DNA of 64,000 bases from Vibrio sp. HI00D65 (lineage in GTDB: Bacteria; Pseudomonadota; Gammaproteobacteria; Enterobacterales; Vibrionaceae), in the NCBI RefSeq assembly GCF_001635455.1, contig NZ_LWEH01000091.1, positions 124,001 through 188,000 of the forward strand, given 5' to 3'. The notes under the pieces are model-generated. The model worked only from the letters and a program-made list of their open reading frames with translations, made no database searches and was not told where the DNA came from. The position numbers were made by a program, and so were the translations under genes. Positions 51,739-60,394 of this stretch are shown piece by piece. Position 1 is the first letter of the stretch, and each line of letters starts with the position of its first letter.

Positions 51739-51840
51739 ATCTTCCTTCTTATTGCGTTTAGTTTTGGCACAAAGTGACGTTTGACTAATACCCAACGACA
51801 CTAGCTTAAATGAAAAGCCTGTTACTCAGCACAGATCTAC

Positions 51841-52272
51841 TTAAGCACAAAGCTTTGGTTGGTTAAGCTCTGGCTTTACGTTTTTTGTAAGCGCGGTGTC
51901 ATTCAATTGCTGAGTGATTAAGTATGTTATCGGTGTGCAATTTTCGGGTAACTCATCACGCTCAAACCAACGCAACTCTCGACACAAATGGGGCTCAGCA
52001 TTCTCTATGTCGCCACCCCATTTATGGCATAGGTAGAAATAGTGACAAATGGGTAGCTCTGGGTCAGAGACAATCGCGAAAAGTGCTAAGTTACTCACGT
52101 CAACCGCAACCTCTTCGCGCGCTTCTCGCTCTGCTGCGGTCCGAGGTAACTCCCCTTGCTCTATTCTTCCAGAAGGGAATCCCCAGTATTGGTCGAACGC
52201 ATCAGTATTTTGACGAAAACCCAGTAAAAATTTGGACCCTGATACAAAGATAATTTGAACTATATTTTTCAT
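51841..52272 (-). CDS. NUDIX hydrolase
   Basis: 143 residues. The NUDIX box is complete: G-x5-E-x7-REUXEEXGU in GRIEQGELPRTAAEREAREEV. QYWGFPSGRIE precedes it. Members hydrolyse nucleoside diphosphate derivatives; the exact substrate is unknown. Forms a run with riboflavin synthase, PPOX and HIT genes on the same strand. Confidence 0.9.
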   Translation of the reverse strand: MKNIVQIIFVSGSKFLLGFRQNTDAFDQYWGFPSGRIEQGELPRTAAEREAREEVAVDVSNLALFAIVSDPELPICHYFYLCHKWGGDIENAEPHLCRELRWFERDELPENCTPITYLITQQLNDTALTKNVKPELNQPKLCA

Positions 52273-52277
52273 AAATA

Positions 52278-52886
52278 TTACAGTGTCGAATGATAATATT
52301 TAACCATCTCGTCTTGATTGATCGCTTGGCCTTCAGATTTTTGTTGATCTTTAAAAATCTGAGCTAGTGACGGCAAGATAGAACGCTCTATTTTGAACGT
52401 ATCAGACCAAAGCTTGCCTCTCATTATCGCCTTAGCACAATGAAAGTACATAGATTCTACTGCGATTTTAATCACGACTTTTGGGGCTTTCTTCCCATCT
52501 AGGCAAGCAGCAAGCAAGGTTGGATCGGTATGGATGCTGGCTTTACCTTTAATACGTACCACTTCATCAATCCCATTAACCATCAGCAGTAATCCTACTT
52601 CAGGGGTGTTGATGATGTTTTTTAAACCATCAATTCGATTGTTGCCCGAACTGTCAGGTATTAGGACCGTAGACTCATCGACAACCTTAATAAAACCGGG
52701 CTCGCCACCTTTTGGAGAAAGATCGCTAAAGCCATACGAGTCTGTCGTTCCCAATACAGCAAAATGGCAATGGTTGATCATAGTAATAGCATGCGCATCC
52801 AGTACTGGAAGTACTTTATTTTGAGCTCTTTTACTAGGCTCAGCATAAAGCTCATTTAATTGTTCCAATGTTTTTATTTCACTCAT
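52278..52886 (-). CDS. Pyridoxamine 5'-phosphate oxidase-like FMN protein (MSMEG_1061 type)
   Basis: 202 residues from the ATG at 52886 (AGAGG upstream). HAITMINHCHFAVLGTTDSYGFSDLSPKGGEPGFIKVVDESTVLIPDSSGNNRIDGLKNIINTPEVGLLLMV is the split-barrel FMN-binding core; KVVIKIAVESMYFHCAKAIMRGKLWSD ends the domain. The enzyme probably uses FMN or F420 to reduce or oxidise a small molecule. Six bases separate it from the NUDIX gene, so the two are co-transcribed. Confidence 0.85.
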   Translation of the reverse strand: MSEIKTLEQLNELYAEPSKRAQNKVLPVLDAHAITMINHCHFAVLGTTDSYGFSDLSPKGGEPGFIKVVDESTVLIPDSSGNNRIDGLKNIINTPEVGLLLMVNGIDEVVRIKGKASIHTDPTLLAACLDGKKAPKVVIKIAVESMYFHCAKAIMRGKLWSDTFKIERSILPSLAQIFKDQQKSEGQAINQDEMVKYYHSTL

Positions 52887-52932
52887 TGTTAAGCCTCTTC
52901 GTGCACTTTTGTGCATCTAATTTTCACTATAA

Positions 52933-53322
52933 TTACAAATTTTTTAATGACTCGCGCAGTTTCTCCATACTTTGGATGCCGAGTTCACTACTTTTCCAAC
53001 CAAATTGATCGCCCTCAAATCTTGGAAAGATATGTAGATGATAATGAGACAACTCATTAAACTCACCGTTATTTTGCAAGAATGAAATACCATCAGGTTT
53101 AAATGCCTCTTCAATACGTCGATACACCTGCCTAGCGACAGAATGAATTTCAGTGAGAACAACTTCTGGTACATCGATATAGTTGGTGTAAGGGTGTGTG
53201 GGACAAATCAAAATATGCCCAAAGTTGATCGGATTGTGGTCAGCAAACGCAACCACATCATCAGATTCGTAAACAATTGCAGCTTCTATCTCACGGCTAA
53301 CAATTTTCTCGACTATCGTCAT
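52933..53322 (-). CDS. HIT-family protein
   Basis: 129 residues. The histidine triad is HYHLHIFPR (H-x-H-x-H). Upstream DHNPINFGHILICPTHPYTNYIDV is the N-terminal nucleotide-binding block. HIT proteins hydrolyse AMP-linked compounds or diadenosine polyphosphates. Full length. Same-strand cluster with PPOX and NUDIX genes. Confidence 0.9.
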   Translation of the reverse strand: MTIVEKIVSREIEAAIVYESDDVVAFADHNPINFGHILICPTHPYTNYIDVPEVVLTEIHSVARQVYRRIEEAFKPDGISFLQNNGEFNELSHYHLHIFPRFEGDQFGWKSSELGIQSMEKLRESLKNL

Positions 53323-53391
53323 TTAAAGTCTCCAAGGTTCTATTTTGAGCGTTAACCTTTTTAAAGGGTTATAGCCATACATCGCGCTTAA

Positions 53392-53877
53392 TTACTTTTT
53401 AAGTGATTTGTACATGATATAGCTGCTCACTGCGCCTAATTGAGGATGCTTATAGGCCTTGGGAATCGATCCGATAATACTAAAGCCAAGCCTCTCCCAA
53501 AGCTTGATTGCCGTTTTGTTCGTCGACACGACACTGTTGAATTGCATCGCCTCAAAGCCTAATTCAATCGCGACTTGTTGCGAGTGCTCGCACAAAGACC
53601 GAGCGATTCCCTGCCCCCTTGCCTCTTCAGAAACCATGTAACCGCAGTTACAAATATGCCCGCTTGGCCCCATTGCATTGGGCTTTATATAGTACGATCC
53701 TAAAACAACGTCGTTCTCGGTATAGACATAAGTTTTTAATGGCTGTTCACACCAAAGCGAAAAGGCTTGTTCTATCGTCATTTCTGGATCAAAAGCATAG
53801 GTTTCTTGTGCTTGAATCACTGCCGAGAAAGTAGGCCAAAATGACTCAAAGTCAGATTTAGACATTTCCCTGATCAT
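53392..53877 (-). CDS. GNAT-family N-acetyltransferase
   Basis: 161 residues from the ATG at 53877, preceded by AGGAGG 6 bases upstream. FWPTFSAVIQAQETYAFDPEMTIEQAFSLWCEQPLKTYVYTENDVVLGSYYIKPNAMGPSGHICNCGYMVSEEARGQGIARSLCEHSQQVAIELGFEAMQFNSVVSTNKTAIKLWERLGFSIIG is a classic GNAT with RGQGIA loop. Very close in pattern to phosphinothricin-type and YhhY-like enzymes. Substrate unknown. Confidence 0.88.
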   Translation of the reverse strand: MIREMSKSDFESFWPTFSAVIQAQETYAFDPEMTIEQAFSLWCEQPLKTYVYTENDVVLGSYYIKPNAMGPSGHICNCGYMVSEEARGQGIARSLCEHSQQVAIELGFEAMQFNSVVSTNKTAIKLWERLGFSIIGSIPKAYKHPQLGAVSSYIMYKSLKK

Positions 53878-54226
53878 GAATTTCCTCCTAAACCAAATTG
53901 ATGGCAACACGGATTCTACTACCGCCAAGTTGACACATTTATGTGGTACTTATTTATCGGAGGCGCCCTGTTAATAATTCGTATGTTACAAAAGGAGACC
54001 GCAGCAGCAAAAAGTCGAAACTGGGTGATTAAAAGAAGTTATAAACCTTAGCTAACTGGCTCATATATTTCCGTAACATATTGACTAACATAGCAAATAT
54101 GCCACTAGCCCGGATAGATGCGGAAGTGTGTAGTGATACACATTATTAGCAAAGAGCGACTATTAAGAAAACTTTTTATGAGCCAGTTATTAAAGTAAGC
54201 CTACCACTAACAAGTTCCAACAGCAG
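53878..54226. other. Gap holding a 13-base inverted repeat pair
   Basis: About 350 bases without a supported gene. It contains exact 13-base inverted repeats 111 bases apart (54053-54065 and 54177-54189) and a small inner hairpin GTGT-GTAGTGAT-ACAC. It lies downstream of the DUF3291 gene stop. Confidence 0.45.
54053..54189. repeat. 137-base element bounded by 13-base inverted repeats
   Basis: TAACTGGCTCATA (54053-54065) is the exact reverse complement of TATGAGCCAGTTA (54177-54189). Length and the TAAC/GTTA ends resemble an attC or a miniature inverted-repeat element. No target-site duplication is seen. Confidence 0.5.
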
Positions 54227-54227
54227 G

Positions 54228-54677
54228 TTATCTTGGTACTTCTTCCTCAGTGAAGTTTGTTTTGAAGGTAAATGCGTAAGGAGAATCTCCCACTTCTCTA
54301 AGATGATCCAAACGTTCAATCGCTTCATTTAGAGTTGGGATGTGATCATCCTTAACCCACCAAAGCACATACGTGTCTTCCGCTAGGCGATGAAACCATT
54401 CACCCTTTCTCCGCATAAAGTCCCGATGGTGAGTGCGAAACATGAAGTTCTTTAATGCGTCGACAGACTCCCAGACAGACATATTGATGATCATATTCGG
54501 GTCATCAAACGCTTTTATGTTGGTTGCATCGCCAGACTCATCTTTCAGACGCCACACAAACCCTTCACTGCTTTCGGCAATGTCATTTACCAAATCCAAA
54601 TTATCGACAAAGTCTTTAATCTCTGGTGCATCTAAAGGGTACTTCGCGAGAGCGATGTTTAATTGAGCGAGTTTCAC
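54228..54677 (-). CDS. DUF3291-family protein
   Basis: 149 residues. LAQLNIALAKYPLDAPEIKDFVDNLDLVNDIAESSEGFVWRLKDESGDAT is the N-terminal half of a ferredoxin-like (ABM-type) fold; MIINMSVWESVDALKNFMFRTHHRDFMRRKGEWFHRLAEDTYVLWWVKDDHIPTLNEAIERLDHL matches DUF3291, and the HxxFMRRRxEWF pattern is its marker. Possibly a small monooxygenase-like or binding protein. Its stop lies within GTTATCT (54227-54233). Confidence 0.85.
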   Translation of the reverse strand: MKLAQLNIALAKYPLDAPEIKDFVDNLDLVNDIAESSEGFVWRLKDESGDATNIKAFDDPNMIINMSVWESVDALKNFMFRTHHRDFMRRKGEWFHRLAEDTYVLWWVKDDHIPTLNEAIERLDHLREVGDSPYAFTFKTNFTEEEVPR

Positions 54678-55078
54678 AATGCTTGTTCCTTTTATAATTA
54701 TGATGAAAATGTAATCGCTTTAATGAGCAATACCTAAGGCGATTCGCTAACCTTAATTTGTCACTAATACTTCATTCTCTAATACGGCAACGACCTGGTC
54801 GTTCTGCTATTAATTGTGGTACATAAACGTGTTATGTAGTTGCTAATAAGCTCTGTCGATTCAAATAAAGGGCCAACTGAAAGGGTGAACACTATTTGTC
54901 CCAAGAGTACCGAAATACCTCCAAGCCACTTTCTACGAACACTCTATAAATGTGATAACCGATGTACCCACTGGTACCTGATAATCTAACTCTCATTCGT
55001 TACCTCAATTAAATGCCAAGCCTTATGTTTCAAGCGCCAGTCATTATTCTTGCGAAAGAGCTCACATGACGTGTGCGT
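54678..55078. other. Intergenic gap without recognisable features
   Basis: 401 bases with no open frame of protein-like character and no clear hairpin or attC. Core-like words (GCTAACC at about 54747, GTTATGT at about 54832) occur but are not in attC context. Confidence 0.4.
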
Positions 55079-55540
55079 TTAAAAATACCTAGGCAGCGTC
55101 TCTTTGAACGCCCTACCATCACTCGTAATGTACATGCAGTCAGAACCTTCAGTCACTGTAAACCCTAACCGCCTATAAAACGTTTTGTCGATATCACTAT
55201 ATAAGAACAACACCGTATTATTTTGATTCTGGAGTAACTCATTCTTTATCATGTTAATTAACTTTGAAGCATAACCTTTGCCTCTTAGCTCTGGAGGTGT
55301 AGCTACGGAACCAAGCCCGCAGCTACCATCTTCAAGACCAAACACTCCCTGATAAACAATCAAGGAAGATAAGATTTTTTGATGTTCAAGAAGCACATAC
55401 CAAGTTCCCTTCTGATACTTATTACTTTTATTACAACAAGCTAAATACTCATCGACAGATGCGGAACCTCCCCATACATCAAAGCCCATAAGATAAATAT
55501 CATCTAACTCATGAGTGTCTGCAGTTCTTAAAGTCATCAT
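55079..55540 (-). CDS. GNAT-family N-acetyltransferase
   Basis: 153 residues. YLMGFDVWGGSASVDEYLACCNKSNKYQKGTWYVLLEHQKILSSLIVYQG is the N-terminal block; GLGSVATPPELRGKGYASKLINMIKNEL is motif A (RGKGYA) and VLFLYSDIDKTFYRRLGFTV motif B. LFLYSDI is typical of Eis-like or mycothiol-type GNATs. Substrate unknown. Confidence 0.87.
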   Translation of the reverse strand: MMTLRTADTHELDDIYLMGFDVWGGSASVDEYLACCNKSNKYQKGTWYVLLEHQKILSSLIVYQGVFGLEDGSCGLGSVATPPELRGKGYASKLINMIKNELLQNQNNTVLFLYSDIDKTFYRRLGFTVTEGSDCMYITSDGRAFKETLPRYF

Positions 55541-55565
55541 ATTAAATTCCCAAATTCAATTACTG

Positions 55566-56078
55566 CTATTTTTCTTTCAACACCGCGCTACCTCTGCGTG
55601 TCGGCTCCGCGAGATGAAGGTAACGTGTAAATGTGTCCTTTGGGCGTTCTAAATTGTTTTCAGCTAACACTCTAGAACCCATGCCTCTGTGGTTATTACC
55701 GTGTGTGAGCAAGTGGAGAAGGACTTCTTCAACAGACATTGTCCCTATATAACCATCTACGAAGTTAAACTGAATGACTTTGTCTAACTCATCTTTTGAG
55801 GCTGACATTGCATACTGCACTAACCGAGTATCGTTATGAGCCATCCGCTCACGCAGCTCTGAAAAGGAAGGCGTTTCAACCGTATTATCAGCAGTGTATT
55901 TTTCCGGTTCTCCTAGGATTCGACTTGTAAAAAGACTATCCACTACGGTCGTATGATTAAGATTTCTTAAGAAAAATATGCCATCGTTTTCCGGCAGTTT
56001 TGAAAATTGTCTCTCTCCAAAGTCCAGTAGCTGACTATTTGCCCATTTTTTGTATTCAAATGCTTTAGCAAACTGCAT
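55566..56078 (-). CDS. DinB-family four-helix protein
   Basis: 170 residues. FEYKKWANSQLLDFGERQF is the first DinB helix, FLRNLNHTTVVDSLFTSRILG holds the first metal His, and EEVLLHLLTHGNNHRGMGSRVLAEN holds the HxxxH pair of the metal site. DinB proteins are often thiol-dependent metalloenzymes; the exact reaction is unknown. Full length. Confidence 0.86.
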   Translation of the reverse strand: MQFAKAFEYKKWANSQLLDFGERQFSKLPENDGIFFLRNLNHTTVVDSLFTSRILGEPEKYTADNTVETPSFSELRERMAHNDTRLVQYAMSASKDELDKVIQFNFVDGYIGTMSVEEVLLHLLTHGNNHRGMGSRVLAENNLERPKDTFTRYLHLAEPTRRGSAVLKEK

Positions 56079-56270
56079 TTATTTATCCTTTTTGGTTTGA
56101 TTGACTCCCGTGCATTAAGATTTCCATAACCTTTGGAATCAAGCGAATCAACTGTGGAGTTTTAAAGTCCCAACTCTTATCCGCGCACGGGAACGGGGTC
56201 ACACTTGGTTTGAAAACAAGTGCTGTAGCTTAAAGTTCCGATCGCTTGCACCCTATTTAGGGTTGCGGTA

Positions 56271-57026
56271 TCAAAATAATGTTCTAAATGATTGCTCACG
56301 TTTTATGGTTATCAGGTTCTTTTGCAATGAGGAAAGCATCGCTTCGTACAAGAAATTACCCATACTGATGCGCTTCACGCCAAGAGCCTCTAACTCTTTA
56401 AAATTTGGTAATTCAGGAACACACATGACATTTATGGGCAGCAACGTGCTATCTACAACGGCTTTAATATCATCGGTTCCTTTGATACATGGAAGAAAAA
56501 CTCCATCAGCACCTGCTTGCTGATAGGCTTGGATTCTCTTGATGCTCTCCTCTAGAGGCTCTTTTACATCCATTAAAAATGTGTCAATGCGAACATTAAT
56601 GAATACTTCTAGGTTGGCTTTGTTGAGCATACTTTTAACTTTTCTCAACGTTTGCGAGAACATCATCCAATCACAAAGTCGCCTCTCACGATTAACGACA
56701 ACGCTATCTTCTATATTGATTCCGACCACGCCAACATTCACCAACTCAGTAATATTGTCATAGATTGCCTGCGGCGTATCTCCGTAACCTGATTCAATAT
56801 CCACGCTCAGAGATAGATCTGTTGCCTGTGCAATAGCTTTTACCACCGATAGTATCTCTTCAAATTCGATATTTTCGCCATCATCAAGCCCGCGACTGCG
56901 TGCAATCGCTGCACTCGATGTCCCAATCGCTAAAAAGCCGGTTTGCTCTGCAATTAAGGCGCTTGCTACATCCCAAACATTACAAATAACGAGTGGTTTT
57001 GATGCGGTGTGCATAGTCTTAAACAT
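56271..57026 (-). CDS. Isocitrate lyase/PEP mutase-superfamily enzyme
   Basis: 251 residues. NVWDVASALIAEQTGFLAIGTSSAAIARSRGLDDGE binds the substrate, LSVDIESGYGDTPQAIYDNITELVNVGVVGINIEDS holds the metal Asp/Glu, and the catalytic loop carries RERRL in place of KKCG. The lack of that Cys loop fits the oxaloacetate hydrolase/carboxyphosphonoenolpyruvate-like branch. FIN-VRIDTFL marks the later strand. Substrate unknown. Confidence 0.85.
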   Translation of the reverse strand: MFKTMHTASKPLVICNVWDVASALIAEQTGFLAIGTSSAAIARSRGLDDGENIEFEEILSVVKAIAQATDLSLSVDIESGYGDTPQAIYDNITELVNVGVVGINIEDSVVVNRERRLCDWMMFSQTLRKVKSMLNKANLEVFINVRIDTFLMDVKEPLEESIKRIQAYQQAGADGVFLPCIKGTDDIKAVVDSTLLPINVMCVPELPNFKELEALGVKRISMGNFLYEAMLSSLQKNLITIKREQSFRTLF

Positions 57027-57168
57027 GTCTGATACTCCTTAAAGTGTTTTGGTTTCAGACATAGGCTAACAACAGGCATACCAAAGAACTCGCCAGTTTC
57101 GGAAGTGAATAGTAGATATTAACCCCAGACTCTTTATGTACCGAACAAACAATAAGGCTATCGAATAT

Positions 57169-57651
57169 CTACTCGAAGGGCGGCTTTACCCAAACCACAT
57201 TTTCATTTGAGGTTGGTATTTCAAACCAAGACCAGAACAACGTTAACATATCAGGGGTCATTTCATACGACTTCCCGTTCCGATCTACGTTGCGCTCCAA
57301 TGCCCTCTGTCCACATATCTCAAACGATACATCAAGATAATGAACTTCACTTTCAACACCGACTGTCAATGCCCATGTTTTAAAAGCATCTCGGTCTGCC
57401 TTCTTCCAAAAACCAAAGTCGAAAATAACAGGGACATTGAGAGAAAACAGCTGAAGTGCAGTTTCTTTAAATAAGTCTTGGAGCGTAGCTAACCGCTTAT
57501 CGAACACATCTCGTTCCATGTGCTCACCATAAAGAGGAATCATCCACTCATCAATCGAAAAACGAAAAGCGTTATGTTTAGCTGCAAGCTGCTTGGAATA
57601 AGTCGTTTTACCGGAACCAATAAAACCACATACGAAATAGATTTTAGCCAT
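57169..57651 (-). CDS. P-loop kinase-like protein
   Basis: 160 residues. Walker A is VCGFIGSGKTTYSKQL, with the Asp of FSIDEWM after the second strand; VIFDFGFWKKADRDAFKTWA resembles the LID part of small-molecule or zeta-type kinases. WVKPPFE ends the chain. Could phosphorylate a drug, a sugar or another small molecule. No partner antitoxin is visible. Confidence 0.83.
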   Translation of the reverse strand: MAKIYFVCGFIGSGKTTYSKQLAAKHNAFRFSIDEWMIPLYGEHMERDVFDKRLATLQDLFKETALQLFSLNVPVIFDFGFWKKADRDAFKTWALTVGVESEVHYLDVSFEICGQRALERNVDRNGKSYEMTPDMLTLFWSWFEIPTSNENVVWVKPPFE

Positions 57652-57684
57652 AATTCCTCATCATCGGCTTGTGTTATTGGATGA

Positions 57685-58023
57685 CTAGTAGGAAGCACCA
57701 TTGATCTTACGAACAGGAATACGCGAGATAACTTCATTTTCAGCCATTCTCATATTTACTGCCAAAATATCCTCGGAGCATTTCTCCGTTGTTAGATAGT
57801 GCGTCAGGCACCCACATGACTTACAACGGTGAAACTCTACTTCTTTGTCTCCCCAACAGTAAAAATCTGTTGGTTCAATCATATTGATTTGAACTTGCTC
57901 GGGAGAAAAGTACGCCCAAGCTGCAACATAACGACGACAAATAGAACAATTACATTCGCCAACTTCTTTAGGGAGTGAACTTAATATCAAACTTACATTC
58001 CCGCAGTGACACTTTAACTCCAT
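57685..58023 (-). CDS. GFA-family (glutathione-dependent formaldehyde-activating-like) protein
   Basis: 112 residues from the ATG at 58023 (AGAGGAAAG upstream). Zinc-binding pairs are CHCGN, CNCSICRR and CKSCGC. This is the CENP-V/GFA fold with two zinc ions. Family members bind glutathione or act as S-(hydroxymethyl)glutathione synthase, but many have unknown roles. One of three GFA genes in the block. Confidence 0.85.
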   Translation of the reverse strand: MELKCHCGNVSLILSSLPKEVGECNCSICRRYVAAWAYFSPEQVQINMIEPTDFYCWGDKEVEFHRCKSCGCLTHYLTTEKCSEDILAVNMRMAENEVISRIPVRKINGASY

Positions 58024-58090
58024 TTCTTTCCTCTTAAAGAAACTCAACATGCGTCTAAGCGTTGGACCTTTTGAATAACTCGCTTAAGAC

Positions 58091-58693
58091 CTAACAATGT
58101 TGTGGCTCTGAAAGCTTAACACTCTCATTTTCAAGGAGGTACTTCAAATGCACGTCATAGAAGTTATCTCTTTCACAACCGTGTAGTAACGCCTTTTTAT
58201 AAATTGAAGCAACAAAGATATCCGCTGCACTAAAATCAAACCCCACAGCGAACCCTGATTTAAGGCAAATCGACGAACTTAATTTTTTTAGACATTGCAT
58301 AATCCAGTCTCCACGGAGTTCACGCTTTGACTGCTCACATAATTGCGGGCGTAGAAATCGCAATACTGTTCTATTTTGGGGTGAATGGATGCTGCTATTC
58401 ACGTATTCACAAACTCGACGAATGTGAGTTTTTTCATCAAGGTTTTTTCCAAACAAACTCGGATTAGGGAAGCGTTCTTCAAGGTACTCAATGATTGCCA
58501 TCGATTCAGAATAAATCAGACCATCAACAGAAAGTGCCGGAACATAACCAAACGGGTTAATATCGAGGTATGTTGTTGTTAGTTCATTAGAGCTAACTTC
58601 AATTCTATCGTAAGCTATTTGCTTGAAATTAAGCACCCACTCTACCCGTTCAGAGCTATTCGAGCCCTTTGCGCTATATAACAAAATTGCCAT
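58091..58693 (-). CDS. Glutathione S-transferase-like protein
   Basis: 200 residues. LLYSAKGSNSSERVEWVLNFKQIAYDRIEV is the thioredoxin-fold start with Ser near the active site; INPFGYVPALSVDGLIYSESMAIIEYLEERFP holds the cis-Pro and the ES glutathione-binding pair. The C-terminal domain has AVGFDFSAADIFVASIYKKAL. Resembles maleylacetoacetate-isomerase (zeta)-type GSTs. AGGAGG precedes the ATG. Confidence 0.87.
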   Translation of the reverse strand: MAILLYSAKGSNSSERVEWVLNFKQIAYDRIEVSSNELTTTYLDINPFGYVPALSVDGLIYSESMAIIEYLEERFPNPSLFGKNLDEKTHIRRVCEYVNSSIHSPQNRTVLRFLRPQLCEQSKRELRGDWIMQCLKKLSSSICLKSGFAVGFDFSAADIFVASIYKKALLHGCERDNFYDVHLKYLLENESVKLSEPQHC

Positions 58694-58740
58694 CCCCCCT
58701 CCTTCAAAATGACATTTGATTGGAACCAGTTTGAGAGTAA

Positions 58741-59586
58741 CTACACAATGATAGAGCTACCTGTTGGAATCGCCTCCAGGCGTTCTCCCAATACTTCTTT
58801 TAACAACTTATATGCTTTTTTTCCGGTGCAATGCCCCGTGTAGAGCTTATCAATTGGATACTCTGATAACGCAAGTCCAAGGTCTTTAATGTTTTTCGTA
58901 GTCCCACCAATGCTATCAAATAAGGGTAACCCCACTAAATGAAAGCCCCCGACAACGGCTTTAATTCGTTCTTCTGGAAAATGAGTAACCGCGGTATCGA
59001 CCATATTTAGGACACCACTATGCGCACAGCCAGTAAAAATAACGATGCCGTCTTCCTCTTTGATTACTAACAAAAGCTCATGATCGAATAAGTCCTGCTT
59101 CCATTTGTCCTGAGATTTTGTGTAAAGGTACTGATTCCCTTTTGGCTTTTCGTATTTATCGCTGATATCAGTAATGATAAATACGTTACGCGCAATCTCG
59201 GTCGTCTTATTCACGAATTTCAAACGACCACTACTATTTTTCAGTAAATCCGGATTAATACCGACATTATTTTTAAAACCATAAGCACGGAAGTAGTAGC
59301 TACGCTCATCACTGTGTTTCAAAAACACATTGGCATTAGAATTATGGCGAACAAAATCGATGGCGCCATTACAATGGTCGTGGTGTCTATGTGATATAAC
59401 GGCTAGGTCTACGTCTTTGATCTCTACGTCGAGTAAAGGCGCATTTTGACAAAAAGTACCGCCACCTCCCATATCGAATAACATGCTTAGCGACTCAGTT
59501 TTGATATGCAGTGACAACCCGCGTTCAACAGCTAAATCAGGCCTACTGTCTAAGCGATTATTATCAACTAACGTCGTTATTTTCAT
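58741..59586 (-). CDS. Metallo-beta-lactamase-fold hydrolase
   Basis: 281 residues from the ATG at 59586 (AAGAGAAA upstream). The metal motif is VISHRHHDHCNGAIDF (H-x-H-x-D-H). Further ligands are FTGCAHSGVLNMVDTA and GGFHLVG, with the closing TGHCTGKKAYKLL. This is the branch near 7,8-dihydropterin-6-methyl-PABA phosphate synthase (Mfn-type/QQ-like), not true beta-lactamases. Substrate unknown. Full length. Confidence 0.87.
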   Translation of the reverse strand: MKITTLVDNNRLDSRPDLAVERGLSLHIKTESLSMLFDMGGGGTFCQNAPLLDVEIKDVDLAVISHRHHDHCNGAIDFVRHNSNANVFLKHSDERSYYFRAYGFKNNVGINPDLLKNSSGRLKFVNKTTEIARNVFIITDISDKYEKPKGNQYLYTKSQDKWKQDLFDHELLLVIKEEDGIVIFTGCAHSGVLNMVDTAVTHFPEERIKAVVGGFHLVGLPLFDSIGGTTKNIKDLGLALSEYPIDKLYTGHCTGKKAYKLLKEVLGERLEAIPTGSSIIV

Positions 59587-59778
59587 CGTTTCTCTTATAT
59601 TTTTTGCCCACTCTTCAGAGCGCAAACATCAATGCAACTTTGGTGCTAATTTCCTTGTTGCCTTGGCTCCGTTGCAGCCTTGAGTACTACATAGGCAAGA
59701 AAACCACTTATGACAAAGCCATTGCGTAATAGCCATCGAGTGTAAACTTTTTATTGCTGGTCACACATATTTCTACGA

Positions 59779-60201
59779 TCACTCGTATAAGTACATTTCA
59801 TCATGTATGTCAGATAAAAACTCTGTGAGCTCCCACTCAAAACCCGCTTTATCGTAAAAGTATGCTCGCTTTCGATGCGTTTCTCTTGGAGCATATATAC
59901 CTCGACGATAGCCTTGTTCGACAAGTTTAGTTTCTATTGTTTGGAGATTTTGTACAACTAAACCAATATGGTTGACCCCATGGTTCTTATACGTTTCTTG
60001 AATAGCTCTTGGTGCGAGCGAGTCTAAGTGAGGCTCTTGAAGAGCGAAATAGCTTTGCTCATTTCCAACATGAACCCAACGATGGCGGCCAGGGAGGTCC
60101 ACATCTTTACGTATTTTAAAGTCAGGGGCGACAATACTAAGAAACATCAGGGTTTCATCAATATCTGGAACAGGAATGTTTAAATGCTCTATCTGAGTCA
60201 T
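59779..60201 (-). CDS. VOC-family (glyoxalase-like) protein
   Basis: 140 residues from the ATG at 60201 (AGAGGA upstream). IEHLNIPVPDIDETLMFLSIVAPDFKIRK starts the first unit; GVNHIGLVVQNLQTIETKLVEQGYRRGI the second, with YFYDKAGFEWELTEFLS as the metal Glu motif. Likely a lyase or ring-cleaving-type fold with two metal His (EHLN, NHIG). Substrate unknown. Confidence 0.88.
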   Translation of the reverse strand: MTQIEHLNIPVPDIDETLMFLSIVAPDFKIRKDVDLPGRHRWVHVGNEQSYFALQEPHLDSLAPRAIQETYKNHGVNHIGLVVQNLQTIETKLVEQGYRRGIYAPRETHRKRAYFYDKAGFEWELTEFLSDIHDEMYLYE

Positions 60202-60282
60202 GCTAAATAATCCTCTAGTTAGTGATACGAATAACAATCGAAAACATTCTGTTACTTCAACTTAACTTGAGGTCAAGCAAAC

Positions 60283-60318
60283 TTACTCAGTAATACGATG
60301 CTAAGCGACTGAGTGAGA
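60283..60318. repeat. Short inverted repeat (hairpin)
   Basis: CTTACTCAGT (60283-60292) pairs with ACTGAGTGAG (60309-60318), ten base pairs with one G-T. No T-run follows on either strand, so a terminator is unlikely. Confidence 0.35.
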
Positions 60319-60394
60319 ATTGCTACTACTGTCTTATCAACTCTTAACTCACTTGAAGCCATGTCAACGAAGCTCGGAAACTACTTTTCGCTAA

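Noticed and set aside
57169..57651. Zeta-type toxin of a toxin-antitoxin pair
   Set aside because: The P-loop protein is short and no small partner gene is adjacent; a small-molecule kinase is the simpler reading.
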